This document shows, piece by piece, positions 30,609 to 40,356 of a stretch of DNA of 64,000 bases. Below the pieces are notes generated by a model. The model saw nothing but the letters and a program-made list of their open reading frames with translations, did no database searches and was not told the DNA's origin. The stretch is from Aliiroseovarius pelagivivens. Lineage in GTDB: Bacteria > Pseudomonadota > Alphaproteobacteria > Rhodobacterales > Rhodobacteraceae. The stretch lies in contig NZ_OMOI01000001.1 of the NCBI RefSeq assembly GCF_900302485.1, forward strand, positions 1 to 64,000. Reading direction: 5' to 3'. Positions within the stretch are counted from its first letter, which is position 1. Each line of letters begins with the position of its first letter. Position numbers and translations under genes: made by a program.

Positions 30609-31856
30609 ATGCTGCCCCCGGTCGAAGTGCAAGCGCTGGTCACGCGATTGATCCGCGAAGACTGGGGGCGCATCCTATCTTCACTGGTGTCGTCCATTGG
30701 TGACTATGCCTTGGCCGAGGATAGCTTGCAGGACGCTGTTATCTCGGCGCTTGAGGTCTGGCCAAAGAAGGGCGCGCCGCGTCATCCCGATGCGTGGATG
30801 ATCTCGGTGGCAAAGCGCAAGGCCTTGGATCGTCTACGTCGAAGTGCGACGGCAACCCGCAAACAGGCCGAGCTGACCCTTTGGCTGGAACAGCACCAAA
30901 GCGACCCCGAGGATACGCCGATGCTGATCACCGACCATCGTCTGGAACTTATCTACACGTGCTGCCACCCTGCGCTTGAAGAAAAGTCCCGTGTTGCCCT
31001 GACCCTGCGTGCGCTGGGCGGGCTGACGACGGCTGAAATTGCCAAGGCGTTTCTGGACAAATCCGACGCTATGGCCGCCCGCCTGACCCGCGCCAAGAAG
31101 AAGCTGCGCGATGCGGGCATCCCTTTCAAACTGCCGGAACCCGAAGACCTGCACGACCGCACCGACACCGTGCTGCGCGTCATATATCTGATCTTCAACG
31201 AGGGCTATCAAGCGTCTGACGGCCAGCTGACCCGCGGCGATCTGGTGGCCGAGGCGATCCGTCTGGGGCGTATCCTGACCGGTCTGCTCCCCGATCACGC
31301 CGAGGCACATGGCCTTCTGGCCCTGATGCTGCTGGGCGAAAGCCGCATGCTGGCGCGGCAAGGGCAGGGTGGGGCGTTCGTCCCGTTGGAACATCAAAAC
31401 CGTGCGCGCTGGGATCGCGCCAAGATCGCCGAGGGGTTGGCGTTGGTCGAAACCACTTTGACCATGGGTCCTGCTGGTCCCTATGCGCTTCAGGCCGCGA
31501 TCAGCGCAGTACACGCGCAGGCCGCAGATTTTGCCTCGACCGACTGGGCGCAGATCGTGGCGCTCTATGACGTGCTTTATGCCCGCCACCCCAACCCAGT
31601 CTTGCGGATCAATCAGGCCGTGGCGTTGTCCTATGCCGACAGCCCGCAGGCAGGTCTGACCCTGCTGAACTCGGTCGACGCGGAAGGCAAATTCGCCCGC
31701 TATCAACCGTTCCACGCCTGTCGTGCCGATCTTCTGGCACGCCTTGGGCGTGACCGCGACGCCGCCGAAAGCTATCGCGCCGCCATCGCCCTGTCCGACG
31801 CACCAGAACAAGCAGCGTTCCTTGAAAGCCGCCTTCACGCACTGAACGCGCCCTGA
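30609..31856 (+). CDS. ECF42-type RNA polymerase sigma factor
   Basis: This is a 415-residue protein. Sigma region 2 is at about residues 10-80 (GDYALAEDSLQDAVISALEVWP, then HPDAWMISVAKRKALDRLRR). Region 4 is at about 115-170 (LRALGGLTTAEIAKAFLDKSDAMAARLTRAKKKL). A ~230-residue C-terminal DUF6596/TPR-like extension contains YLIFNEGYQ and NQAVALSYA. That extension and the DGPF partner define ECF group 42, which lacks a classical anti-sigma factor; the extension is held to control activity. The absence of an anti-sigma gene here agrees. Confidence 0.88.
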   Translation: MLPPVEVQALVTRLIREDWGRILSSLVSSIGDYALAEDSLQDAVISALEVWPKKGAPRHPDAWMISVAKRKALDRLRRSATATRKQAELTLWLEQHQSDPEDTPMLITDHRLELIYTCCHPALEEKSRVALTLRALGGLTTAEIAKAFLDKSDAMAARLTRAKKKLRDAGIPFKLPEPEDLHDRTDTVLRVIYLIFNEGYQASDGQLTRGDLVAEAIRLGRILTGLLPDHAEAHGLLALMLLGESRMLARQGQGGAFVPLEHQNRARWDRAKIAEGLALVETTLTMGPAGPYALQAAISAVHAQAADFASTDWAQIVALYDVLYARHPNPVLRINQAVALSYADSPQAGLTLLNSVDAEGKFARYQPFHACRADLLARLGRDRDAAESYRAAIALSDAPEQAAFLESRLHALNAP

Positions 31857-31926
31857 CACCCTTCCCCGGCTTGCCATTTTGCCCTGCATTCGCTAGCTGG
31901 AAACGGTGCGAAGCAAAGGGACCGAG

Positions 31927-33000
31927 ATGGACGAGCTCAGAACAAAATATCTGGACGCAATCGGTGGGGCCGCTGACGAGGCGGCACTGGAAGATATCCG
32001 CGTGCAGGCGGTTGGCAAAAAGGGCGAAGTGGCTCTGAAAATGCGCGAGCTGGGCAAGATGACGCCCGAAGAACGCCAAGTGGCCGGCCCCAAGCTGAAC
32101 GCGCTGAAGGACGAGATCAACTCGGCCATCGCCGCCAAGAAATCCGGGCTGGCGGATGCCGCCCTTGATGAACGTCTGCGCACCGAATGGCTGGACGTCA
32201 CCCTGCCAGGCCGCCCCGCGCGCCAAGGCTCGATCCACCCGATCAGCCAAGTGACCGAGGAAATCTCGGCCATCTTCGGCGACATGGGTTTCTCGGTCGC
32301 CGAGGGCCCGCAGATTGAAAGCGATTGGTACAACTTCGACGCCCTGAACATCCCGCCGCACCACCCCGCGCGTCAGGAATTCGACACGTTCTATATGCAC
32401 CGCGACGAGGGCGATAACCGCCCGCCGCACGTGCTGCGCACCCACACCTCGCCGGTGCAAATCCGCGCGATGGAGAAGACCGGCGCGCCGATCCGCGTGA
32501 TCGCACCGGGTCGCGTATACCGCTCGGATTACGACCAGACCCACACCCCGATGTTCCATCAGGTCGAGGGGCTGGCGATCGACAAAGACATCTCGATGGC
32601 GAACCTGAAATGGACGCTGGAAGAATTCTGCCGCGCCTTCTTTGAAATCGACGGCATCGAACTGCGCTTCCGCGCCTCGCACTTCCCGTTCACCGAACCG
32701 TCGGCTGAAGTCGACATTCGCTGTTCATGGGAAGGCGGCACCCTGAAACTGGGCGAGGGCGACGACTGGATGGAAATCCTCGGCTCTGGCATGGTGCACC
32801 CGAAAGTGTTGCAATCGGCGGGCGTGAACCCCGACGACTGGCAGGGCTTTGCATTTGGCCTCGGCATCGACCGTCTGGCCATGCTGAAATACGGCATCCC
32901 CGACCTGCGCGCGTTCTTTGATTCAGACCTGCGCTGGCTGCGCCACTATGGCTTCAGCTCGCTGGACGTGCCGACCATGCGTGGGGGGCTGTCGCGATGA
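31927..33000 (+). CDS. pheS: Phenylalanyl-tRNA synthetase alpha subunit
   Basis: This 357-residue class II synthetase subunit has an N-terminal coiled coil (1-90), motif 1 around [19 protein letters not shown], motif 2 with [19 protein letters not shown] and motif 3 [29 protein letters not shown] is also diagnostic. ATG 31927 follows AAGGGACCGAG. It forms the alpha2beta2 enzyme with pheT, and an ASCH gene is inserted between the two, overlapping the pheS stop by four bases. Confidence 0.96.
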   Translation: MDELRTKYLDAIGGAADEAALEDIRVQAVGKKGEVALKMRELGKMTPEERQVAGPKLNALKDEINSAIAAKKSGLADAALDERLRTEWLDVTLPGRPARQGSIHPISQVTEEISAIFGDMGFSVAEGPQIESDWYNFDALNIPPHHPARQEFDTFYMHRDEGDNRPPHVLRTHTSPVQIRAMEKTGAPIRVIAPGRVYRSDYDQTHTPMFHQVEGLAIDKDISMANLKWTLEEFCRAFFEIDGIELRFRASHFPFTEPSAEVDIRCSWEGGTLKLGEGDDWMEILGSGMVHPKVLQSAGVNPDDWQGFAFGLGIDRLAMLKYGIPDLRAFFDSDLRWLRHYGFSSLDVPTMRGGLSR

Positions 33001-33419
33001 GCGACGATATGGAAGACCTTCAGGTCACATATCCCGGCGCGGGCACGTTCAAGTTCGGGGATAGCGCCGAGCTTTCAGCTCGACTGATCGGACTTGTTCG
33101 CTCGGGCAAAAAACGTGCGACTTGTGGCGCGTTGTCCGAGTTCAAAGACGAACCCGAAGCCATGCCCGTCGTAGGGCGCACTGACATTGCAGCGAACTGG
33201 GATGGCACACCGGCGCTGGTGATCAAAACTGTAAAGGTTGAAGAGATCCGCTTTTGCGATGTCACTGAAGAGATGGCTCTGGCAGAGGGCGAAGATGACA
33301 GTCTTGAGGGCTGGCGCAAAGGCCATGAAGCGTTTTTCGCACGCAACGGCGGCTTCGACCCTGAAATGATGCTGGTGTTCGAGCATTTTGACCTGATTGA
33401 GGATTTGGCAGACCGCTAA
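32997..33419 (+). CDS. ASCH-domain protein between pheS and pheT
   Basis: This 140-residue ASCH (PUA-like) protein has the family pattern [25 protein letters not shown] near the N-terminus, then [40 protein letters not shown]. Family members bind RNA or act as amidohydrolases on modified nucleosides. ATGA overlap with pheS and a 24-bp gap to pheT place it inside the synthetase operon. A tRNA- or nucleoside-related job is therefore plausible but unproven. Confidence 0.85.
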   Translation: MSDDMEDLQVTYPGAGTFKFGDSAELSARLIGLVRSGKKRATCGALSEFKDEPEAMPVVGRTDIAANWDGTPALVIKTVKVEEIRFCDVTEEMALAEGEDDSLEGWRKGHEAFFARNGGFDPEMMLVFEHFDLIEDLADR

Positions 33420-33443
33420 GCGGTGCCGAAAGAGGATACGCAA

Positions 33444-35840
33444 ATGAAATTCACCATCTCCTGGCTGAAAGACCACCTCGACACCGAAGCCTCGGTTGAC
33501 GAAATCGCCGAGGCCTGCACCGATCTGGGGCTTGAGGTTGAAGAGATCTTCAACCCCATGGACCGTCTTGGCGCGTTCACCATCGCCAAGGTCAAATCGG
33601 CTGAAAAGCACCCCGACGCCGACCGACTGCGCGTGTGCACCGTGGAAACCAACGAAGGCGAAAAGCAGATCGTTTGCGGTGCGCCGAATGCGCGGGAAGG
33701 CATCACCGTGGTGCTGGCCAAACCCGGCGACTATGTGCCCGGCATCGACGTGACCCTGTCCGTCGGCAAAATCCGCGGTGTCGAAAGCCACGGCATGATG
33801 GCCTCGGAACGCGAGCTGGAGCTGTCGGAAGAGCATGACGGCATTATCGAGCTGCCCTCGGGCGAGGTCGGCGACAAGTTCGTCGACTGGCTGGCCGCCA
33901 ATGACCCCGAGAAGGTCGACCCGGTGATCGAAATCGCCATCACCCCCAACCGCCCCGATGCGCTGGGCGTGCGTGGCATTGCGCGTGACTTGGCCGCCCG
34001 TGGTCTGGGCACGCTGAAGCCCATGACCGAACACAAGGTTGCGGGCAACGGCCCCAGCCCGATCAACGTGACCATTGACGAGGATACGCTGGACGCGAAC
34101 CCCTTGTTCATGGGGCGTCTGATCAAGGGTGTGAAGAACGGACCCAGTCCCGCATGGCTGCAGGCGCGTTTGAAGGCTGTGGGCTTGCGACCCATTTCCG
34201 CGCTGGTCGATATCACCAACTTCTTCACCTACGACATGAACCGCCCGCTGCACGTGTTCGACGCCGACAAGGTTAAGGGTGACCTGCGCGTGCATCGCGC
34301 CAAAGGTGGCGAGACTCTGATGGGTCTGGACGAAAAAGAATACACGTTCGATGCTGGCATGGTCGTGATTTCGGACAGCGAAGGTGTGGAATCCATCGCG
34401 GGTGTGATGGGCGGCCTGCCCACCGGCTGCACGGAAGAGACCACCAACGTGTTCCTTGAGGCTGCGTTCTGGGAAACCATCCAGATCGCGAAAACCGGCC
34501 GTGCGCTGAAGATCAACTCAGACGCGCGGTATCGCAACGAACGCGGCATCGACCCGGCCTATAACGCACCTGCGATCGAGGCCGCGACCCAGATGATCCT
34601 TGATCTCTGCGGTGGTGAAGCGTCGGACGTTGTGACCGCTGGCGCCGAGCCAGACGTGTCCCGCGCCTATAAGCTGGACACTGACCGCGTGCAGTCGCTG
34701 GTGGGTATGGACATCCCCGCCGATGAACAGCGCAAAACGCTGACCGCGCTGGGCTTCACCATCGACGGTGACATGGCCCATGTGCCGTCGTGGCGTCCTG
34801 ACGTGCTGGGATCCGCCGATCTGGTCGAGGAAGTGGCCCGCGTCGCATCCCTGACCAAGCTGGTTGGCAAGCCGCTGCCGCGCAGCCATGTGGGCGTTCC
34901 GAAAGCGATCCTGACCCCGATGCAGAAGCGCGAAGGCATTGCGCGACGCACCGTGGCGGCCTTGGGCTACAACGAATGCGTGACCTACAGCTTCATTGAT
35001 CAAGCCAGCGCCGAGCGCTTCGGCACCGGCGGTGACAACGTGGCTTTGGCGAACCCGATTTCGTCCGAGATGAGCCACATGCGCCCCTCGCTTCTGCCCG
35101 GCCTGCTGCAAGCCGCTGCGCGCAACCAAGCGCGCGGGTTCATGGATCTGGCGCTGTTCGAGGTTGGCCCTGTGTTCAGCGGCGGCGAGCCCGATGAGTA
35201 CGAGCAGATGGTCACCGGCATCCTGGTTGGCAACACCGGCCCGCGCGACCGTTTCGGCGCGCGTCGCCCGGTCGACACCTATGACGCCAAGGCGGATGTG
35301 GAAGCTGTTCTGGCTGCCATCGGTGCGCCTGCCAAGCTGACCTTCGTGCGTGACATGAACGCGTGGTGGCATCCGGGTCGCTCGGCCAAGCTGGGTCTGG
35401 GTCCGAAAAACATCCTTGGCGCGTTCGGCGAACTGCACCCGAAAACCATCGCCGAGATGGACGTGAAAGGCCCCGTTGTGGCCTTCGCCGTGCATCTGGC
35501 GAAAGTGCCGTTCCCGAAAGCCAAAGGCACGGGCCGCGCGGCGCTGGGCGCATCGGACCTGCAACCGGTCGAGCGTGACTTCGCCTTCGTGGTGGACGCA
35601 GACGTAGAAGCCATCAATCTGGTGAACGCGGCGGCTGGTGCGGACAAGGCGCTGATCACCGATGTAAACGTCTTTGACGAATTCATCGGGGGATCGCTGG
35701 GTGAGGGCAAGAAATCGCTCGCCATCACCGTGCGACTGCAACCGCGTGACGCGACCCTGACCGACAAGGACATCGAGGCTGTCAGCCAGAAGATCGTCCA
35801 GAAGGTCGAAAAGGCGACGGGCGGCAGCCTGCGCGGATAA
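33444..35840 (+). CDS. pheT: Phenylalanyl-tRNA synthetase beta subunit
   Basis: This 798-residue protein has an N-terminal tRNA-binding EMAP-type domain (about 40-150, VKSAEKHPDADRLRVCTVET), then the B3/B4 editing domain (about 205-390, with RPISALVDITNFFTYDMNRPLHVFDADK), B5 (about 395-470) and the catalytic-like core. A C-terminal anticodon-binding FDX-ACB domain is present (PVERDFAFVVD to the end). ATG 33444 is used because the preceding in-frame ATG is GTG-like context without a ribosome site. Confidence 0.96.
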   Translation: MKFTISWLKDHLDTEASVDEIAEACTDLGLEVEEIFNPMDRLGAFTIAKVKSAEKHPDADRLRVCTVETNEGEKQIVCGAPNAREGITVVLAKPGDYVPGIDVTLSVGKIRGVESHGMMASERELELSEEHDGIIELPSGEVGDKFVDWLAANDPEKVDPVIEIAITPNRPDALGVRGIARDLAARGLGTLKPMTEHKVAGNGPSPINVTIDEDTLDANPLFMGRLIKGVKNGPSPAWLQARLKAVGLRPISALVDITNFFTYDMNRPLHVFDADKVKGDLRVHRAKGGETLMGLDEKEYTFDAGMVVISDSEGVESIAGVMGGLPTGCTEETTNVFLEAAFWETIQIAKTGRALKINSDARYRNERGIDPAYNAPAIEAATQMILDLCGGEASDVVTAGAEPDVSRAYKLDTDRVQSLVGMDIPADEQRKTLTALGFTIDGDMAHVPSWRPDVLGSADLVEEVARVASLTKLVGKPLPRSHVGVPKAILTPMQKREGIARRTVAALGYNECVTYSFIDQASAERFGTGGDNVALANPISSEMSHMRPSLLPGLLQAAARNQARGFMDLALFEVGPVFSGGEPDEYEQMVTGILVGNTGPRDRFGARRPVDTYDAKADVEAVLAAIGAPAKLTFVRDMNAWWHPGRSAKLGLGPKNILGAFGELHPKTIAEMDVKGPVVAFAVHLAKVPFPKAKGTGRAALGASDLQPVERDFAFVVDADVEAINLVNAAAGADKALITDVNVFDEFIGGSLGEGKKSLAITVRLQPRDATLTDKDIEAVSQKIVQKVEKATGGSLRG

Positions 35841-35889
35841 ATCAAAGCGCGGTCCCCTTAGGGCCGCGTTTTTCATTGGAGGACACATC

Positions 35890-36339
35890 ATGCCCCTGAA
35901 CGTTTATCTTTCCGGCGAAATCCACACCGATTGGCGTGAGCAGATCATCGAAGGTGCCAAGGGTCTGGATGTGACCTTCAGCGCCCCTGTGACGGATCAC
36001 GATGCCTCGGACGATTGCGGTGTGGCCATTCTGGGCGAAGAGCCCAACAAATACTGGCACGACCACAAGGGCGCGATGATCAACGCCATCCGCACCCGCA
36101 AGGGGATCGAGGGTGCCGACGTTGTTGTCGTCCGCTTTGGCGAGAAATACCGCCAGTGGAACGCGGCCTTTGATGCGGGCTATGCCGCGGCCAAGGGCAA
36201 GTCTCTGATTGTTCTGCAGATGCCAGAACATGATCACGCGTTGAAAGAGGTGGATGCAGCGGCGCTGGCCGTCGCGCGCGAGCCTGCGCAAGTGGTTGAG
36301 ATTCTGGCCTATGTGCTGAACGGTTCTCTGCCCGGCTAA
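35890..36339 (+). CDS. YtoQ-family protein
   Basis: This 149-residue protein has a nucleoside-deoxyribosyltransferase-like Rossmann fold: LNVYLSGEIHTDWREQI, then GADVVVVRFGEKYRQWNAAFDAGYAAAKGKSLIVL. This matches the YtoQ family, whose biochemical function is not established. GGAGG lies eight bases before the ATG. It is 49 bp downstream of pheT and may be read from the same transcript. Confidence 0.82.
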   Translation: MPLNVYLSGEIHTDWREQIIEGAKGLDVTFSAPVTDHDASDDCGVAILGEEPNKYWHDHKGAMINAIRTRKGIEGADVVVVRFGEKYRQWNAAFDAGYAAAKGKSLIVLQMPEHDHALKEVDAAALAVAREPAQVVEILAYVLNGSLPG

Positions 36340-36469
36340 CCCGACCGTCAGCTTGCGGTGACGCGCGCTTGAATTTTCCCCAGTAAATTTGCGCAGTTTT
36401 TGTGTACCGTTGTGCCTAATGCGAACGGGATCACGCAATCTGCGCGATCAGAAAACTTACGGGGACACC

Positions 36470-36898
36470 ATGCTTAAAGAATTCAAGGATTTCATCGCCA
36501 AGGGCAATGTCATGGACATGGCAGTTGGTATCATCATCGGCGCAGCCTTCACTGCGATCGTGAAGTCGATGGTAGACGACCTGATCAACCCGATCATCGG
36601 TCTGTTTACCGGTGGTGTCGACTTCACCAACAAGTTCGCCGTCCTGGCGGGCGACGTGGCGGCCGGCAGCTCGCTGGAAGCAGCCCGCGAGGCAGGCGCA
36701 TCGGTTTTCGCCTATGGTGCCTTCATCATGGCCGTGATCAACTTCCTGATCATCGCCTATGTTGTGTTCATGTTGGTGAAGATGGTCAACAAGGCCAAGG
36801 ACGCCGCCGAGAAGGAACAGGAAGCCGTGGAAGAGGCCCCTGCAGGTCCCAGTGAACTGGATCTGCTGACCGAGATCCGCGACGCTTTGAAGAAATAA
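36470..36898 (+). CDS. mscL: Large-conductance mechanosensitive channel
   Basis: This is a 142-residue protein. The cytoplasmic N-helix ([20 protein letters not shown]) leads into TM1 (about 15-43, [22 protein letters not shown]). A periplasmic loop follows (about 50-85), then TM2 (about 87-110, [23 protein letters not shown]) and a charged C-terminal bundle. It releases solutes under hypo-osmotic stress. ATG 36470 with GGGGACACC upstream is chosen over the longer frame, because residue 1 here is the family's normal start. Confidence 0.95.
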   Translation: MLKEFKDFIAKGNVMDMAVGIIIGAAFTAIVKSMVDDLINPIIGLFTGGVDFTNKFAVLAGDVAAGSSLEAAREAGASVFAYGAFIMAVINFLIIAYVVFMLVKMVNKAKDAAEKEQEAVEEAPAGPSELDLLTEIRDALKK

Positions 36899-36919
36899 AA
36901 CGGGCCGTATAGGACCGCG

Positions 36920-36950
36920 AAAGGGCGCTGGAAATTCCAGCGCCCCTTTG
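36920..36950 (+). terminator. Terminator of mscL
   Basis: AAAGG-GCGCTGGA, AAT, TCCAGCGC-CCCTTTG forms a long GC stem starting 22 bp after the mscL stop, ending in TTTGTTT. Confidence 0.8.
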
Positions 36951-37040
36951 TTTGAAAATTCTGCCCGGGTTTTCCGATTTCGGGCGTTTTTCGTTTGACA
37001 CTTGCAGCCTGCCAGAATATTCGGACCTCCGATATGAGAT

Positions 37041-37117
37041 GGCGTGGTAGCTCAGCTGGTTAGAGCACAGCACTCATAATGCTGGGGTCGGCGGTTCAAG
37101 TCCGCCCCACGCTACCA
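37041..37117 (+). tRNA. tRNA-Met (elongator, CAT anticodon)
   Basis: This is a 77-nt cloverleaf with encoded ACCA. The D arm is GCTCAGCTGGTTAGAGC, the anticodon arm CAGCA-CTCATAA-TGCTG and the T arm GGCGG-TTCAAGT-CCGCC. The acceptor stem is paired at position 1-72 (G-U), unlike the initiator at 5408. A CAT anticodon could also be tRNA-Ile2 if lysidinylated, but the overall sequence favours Met. Confidence 0.92.
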
Positions 37118-37132
37118 TCTCAATCCTGAAGT

Positions 37133-37160
37133 AAGCCCTGCTGTCAAAGCGGGGCTTCTT
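37133..37160 (+). terminator. Terminator after tRNA-Met
   Basis: AAGCCCTGC, TGTCAAA loop, GCGGGGCTT followed by CTTT: a 9-bp stem with one U-G pair, 16 nt after the tRNA. Confidence 0.7.
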
Positions 37161-37215
37161 TCGTTTTAGGATCCTCAGCAGCAAATCGGTGTCAGTTTCG
37201 AAACGCACCAAAATA

Positions 37216-37242
37216 AAAGCCCCGCACAATGGCGGGGCTTTC
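37216..37242 (-). terminator. Terminator of alanine dehydrogenase gene
   Basis: AAAGCCCCGC (37217-37226), ACAAT loop region, GCGGGGCTTT (37232-37241), with As on the plus-strand 5' side giving a U-run on the minus strand, 26 bp past the ald stop. Confidence 0.8.
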
Positions 37243-37267
37243 GTTGCGTGATATCTGGAAGGGAGGA

Positions 37268-38386
37268 TCAGATGTTCAGCGCGTCTTGTCCGGTGATGCT
37301 GTCCAGCCCAAGGGCTTCACCCACGGCAGCATAGGTCAGTTTGCCAGCATGCACGTTCAGACCGTTCAGCAGGTGCGGATCGGCGGCACATGCCTCTTTC
37401 CAGCCTTTGTCGGCCAGCGACAGCATGAAGGGCAGAGTTGCGTTGCCCAATGCGATGGTCGAGGTGCGGGCGACAGCGCCCGGCATGTTGGCCACGCAAT
37501 AGTGCATCACGTTGTCGACCTCATAGATCGGGTCGGCGTGGGTGGTGGCCTTCGAGGTCTCGAAGCACCCACCTTGGTCGATCGCAACGTCCACCAGTAC
37601 GGCACCCGGCTTCATGGTCGACAGCTGCGCACGGCTGATCAGCTTGGGGGCGGCTGCGCCCGGGATCAGAACGGCACCGATCACCATGTCGGCTTGCTGA
37701 ACCAGCTCTGCGGTTGCCGCAGCGGTCGAGTACTGATTCTTGAAGGTGCCGCCATAGACGTCATCCAGATAGCGAAGACGCGGCAGTGAACGATCCAGCA
37801 CGGTCACATCCGCGCCCATGCCAGCGGCGATCTTGGCTGCATGGGTGCCGACGACACCGCCGCCAATCACGACAACCTTTGCCGGACCAACGCCGGGAAC
37901 GCCGCCCATCAGGACACCACGGCCGCCATTGGCCTTCTGCAGGGTCCACGACCCCACCTGAGGGGCCAGACGCCCAGCAACCTCGGACATCGGGGCTAGC
38001 AGCGGCAGGCCGCCATTGTTGTCGGTCACGGTCTCGTACGCGATTGCCGTACAGCCCGAGGCCAACAGGTCGTGGGTCTGCTCGGGGTCCGGCGCAAGGT
38101 GCAGATAGGTGAACAGCAGCTGACCTTCGCGCAGCATCTTGCGCTCAACGGCCTGCGGCTCTTTCACTTTTACGATCATGTCGGCTTTGGCAAAGATTTC
38201 TTCCGCCGTGTCCAAAACGGTGGCGCCTGCGGCGCGGTAGTCATCATCCGAGAACCCAGCGCCCATTCCGGCATTGGTTTCAACGATTACGGAATGGCCA
38301 CGTCCAATCGCCTCGCCTGCGGCGGCGGGCGTCAGTCCAACGCGAAATTCCTGTGGTTTGATCTCTTTTGGGCATCCGATCAGCAT
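37268..38386 (-). CDS. ald: Alanine dehydrogenase
   Basis: This 372-residue protein has [20 protein letters not shown] (with the substrate Arg/Lys region), [16 protein letters not shown] (catalytic His), [31 protein letters not shown] (NAD Rossmann fold, about 168-198) and [18 protein letters not shown]. It converts L-alanine to pyruvate and ammonia with NAD. GGAGGA precedes the start. It is divergent from an Lrp-family gene, the usual regulator arrangement. Confidence 0.95.
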   Translation of the reverse strand: MLIGCPKEIKPQEFRVGLTPAAAGEAIGRGHSVIVETNAGMGAGFSDDDYRAAGATVLDTAEEIFAKADMIVKVKEPQAVERKMLREGQLLFTYLHLAPDPEQTHDLLASGCTAIAYETVTDNNGGLPLLAPMSEVAGRLAPQVGSWTLQKANGGRGVLMGGVPGVGPAKVVVIGGGVVGTHAAKIAAGMGADVTVLDRSLPRLRYLDDVYGGTFKNQYSTAAATAELVQQADMVIGAVLIPGAAAPKLISRAQLSTMKPGAVLVDVAIDQGGCFETSKATTHADPIYEVDNVMHYCVANMPGAVARTSTIALGNATLPFMLSLADKGWKEACAADPHLLNGLNVHAGKLTYAAVGEALGLDSITGQDALNI

Positions 38387-38491
38387 GGGGGTGTCCTCCT
38401 TCTCCCTGGGCCGAAACTTAAGCTGTTATCTATTGATCTTGGGGGTGTCCTGACGCAATTGCTTTGAAAAGATGTAGCGCTTCGGGTACGG

Positions 38492-38503
38492 TTCTTCGAA
38501 GAA
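38492..38503. promoter_or_regulatory. Palindrome between ald and the Lrp-type gene
   Basis: TTCTTCGAAGAA is a perfect 12-bp palindrome, extendable to a near-palindrome GGTTCTTCGAAGAATCC. It lies 43 bp before the regulator start and 105 bp before ald, in the shared 160-bp intergenic region. It is a candidate Lrp/AldR operator by position. Confidence 0.4.
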
Positions 38504-38546
38504 TCCCGCGCCGATGGCGCAAACAGCGCAAGGAATGTGATCGAAA

Positions 38547-39005
38547 TTGGAACTTGATAGTGTAGATCGCCGCATCTTGAGGGCATTGCAACGCACCGGA
38601 CGCATTTCGAACGCCGAGCTGTCCGAAAAGGTGAACCTGTCCCCCTCTGCATGTCACCGTCGGGTGCAGCGGCTTGAGGCCGAGGGCTTTATCAAAAACT
38701 ACGTGGCCCTGTTGGATGCGCGCAAACTGAACTGCCCCACGACTGTGTTTGTCGAGATCACGCTGTCGGGTCAGGCTGACGAGGTGCTGGAAGCCTTCGA
38801 ACGCGAGGTTGCGCGCGTGCCCGATGTTCTGGAATGCCACCTGATGGCGGGCACGGCGGATTATCTGTTGAAAGTGGTCGCACAAGATACCGAAGATTTC
38901 GCGCGTATCCACCGCCAGTATTTGGCGCGCCTGCCGGGCGTGCAGGGGATGCAGTCCAGCTTTGCCCTGCGCACGGTGTTCAAAACCACGGCGCTACCGG
39001 TCTAA
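38547..39005 (+). CDS. Lrp/AsnC-family regulator, probable ald regulator
   Basis: This 152-residue protein has an N-terminal winged HTH (LDSVDRRILRALQRTGRISNAELSEKVNLSPSACHRRVQRL, about 3-45) and a C-terminal RAM/AsnC ligand domain (VFVEITLSGQADEVLEAFE, then VLECHLMAGTADYLLKVVAQD). TTG is the start, with AAGGA upstream. Divergent placement from ald suggests an alanine-responsive activator, as known for AldR/Lrp-type proteins in related bacteria. Confidence 0.88.
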   Translation: MELDSVDRRILRALQRTGRISNAELSEKVNLSPSACHRRVQRLEAEGFIKNYVALLDARKLNCPTTVFVEITLSGQADEVLEAFEREVARVPDVLECHLMAGTADYLLKVVAQDTEDFARIHRQYLARLPGVQGMQSSFALRTVFKTTALPV

Positions 39006-39016
39006 GCCCTCGCGGC

Positions 39017-40258
39017 CTACGCTGCGCGTGCGGACAGCGGTTGTTCTTTCACCGGCAGATGCACAATGGCCGAGAATGCTCCGACCCCAACGCCGATCCA
39101 CCAGACCATTGTGTAGTCGCCAAAGGCGTCATACATCCGCCCGCCCAGCCAGACGCCAAGGAAACTTCCTAGCTGGTGCGAGAAGAAGACGATGCCATAG
39201 AGCGTTCCCATGTAGCGCAGCCCATAGATATGCGCGACAAGTCCCGAGGTCAGCGGAACTGTTGCCAGCCACAGCGACCCCATGGTGATCGAGAAGATGA
39301 TGACTGAGGTCGGCGTGATCGGCATCAGGATGAACAAGGCTGCCACGATCGTGCGCCCGGTATAGATCGCCGCCAGCAGGTATTTCTTGGAATAGGTTTT
39401 GCCCAGATAGCCCGCAAACAACGTGCCCGCGATATTGGCCAGACCGATTAGCGAGATCGAGATCGCGCCCAGAGCAGATGTGGTCGACACGCCGACCGCC
39501 GCCAGCGTGCCCGACGGATCAATGGCTCCGCACATCTCGGTCACGAAGGCGGGGAAGTGTGCGGTGATGAAGGCCAGCTGATAGCCACAGGAAAAGAAGC
39601 CGAGGAAGATCAGGGTATAGGTGGGATCCTTGAACGCTTTGATCAGGATCTGCCCCATGCTTTCCTCAAGCTCGGATTTGCTAGCCAGAGGCTCTGTTTT
39701 CATCAGCGGCAGCAGGGCCAGCGTGGCCATAATGGCCGCAGCGAAGACGACAAAGACGTTCTGCCATGTCATGAAGGTCAGCAGGTATTCTGCCAGCGGG
39801 GCGCCGAAAACCTGACCGGCGGACCCGGCCGCGGTCGCAATCGCCAAAGACATTGAACGGTTTTCGTCGCTGGATGCGCGGCCAACAACGGCAAGAATGA
39901 CGCCAAACCCTGTTCCCGCGATGCCAAATCCAACCAGCACCTCAAGCATTTGGTGGGCTTCGGGCGTGACGGCCATGGAGCTGGCAACCAGACCAACAGC
40001 ATAGACGATCGCACCCATGATGATCGCTTTGCGATCGCCCATCTTCTCGGCAATGGCGCCGAAAATGGGTTGCCCGATGCCCCAAGCAAGGTTCTGGATC
40101 GCAATTGCCAGCGAAAACTCGGCACGCGGCCAGTTGAATTCGGTGGCGATGGGGATCTGAAAGACACCAAAGCTGGCCCTGATCGCAAAACCGACCAGGA
40201 TGATAAGGCAGCCAGCCACAAGGACCGGAGTGATAAGGGGTGCGCGCGTCTCTGTCAT
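39017..40258 (-). CDS. MFS transporter (monocarboxylate/OxlT-like)
   Basis: This 413-residue protein has about 12 transmembrane helices. The first-half signature FAIRASFGVFQIPIATEFNWPRAEFSLAIAIQNLAWGIGQP and the loop GAIAEKMGDRKAIIMG are typical of the MCT/OxlT branch of MFS. The substrate is unknown, with organic anions likely. ATG 40258 is chosen; the frame extends nine codons to a GTG at 40285. It is divergent from zapE. Confidence 0.85.
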   Translation of the reverse strand: MTETRAPLITPVLVAGCLIILVGFAIRASFGVFQIPIATEFNWPRAEFSLAIAIQNLAWGIGQPIFGAIAEKMGDRKAIIMGAIVYAVGLVASSMAVTPEAHQMLEVLVGFGIAGTGFGVILAVVGRASSDENRSMSLAIATAAGSAGQVFGAPLAEYLLTFMTWQNVFVVFAAAIMATLALLPLMKTEPLASKSELEESMGQILIKAFKDPTYTLIFLGFFSCGYQLAFITAHFPAFVTEMCGAIDPSGTLAAVGVSTTSALGAISISLIGLANIAGTLFAGYLGKTYSKKYLLAAIYTGRTIVAALFILMPITPTSVIIFSITMGSLWLATVPLTSGLVAHIYGLRYMGTLYGIVFFSHQLGSFLGVWLGGRMYDAFGDYTMVWWIGVGVGAFSAIVHLPVKEQPLSARAA

Positions 40259-40356
40259 TGGGTCAATGTCAGACAATTGCCGCACTGCGTCAATTCTTGC
40301 TTTTTGATGTGCGGCTTAAGCTTTCTTTATGTGACGCGGCGTTTTATCTGTCGGGT

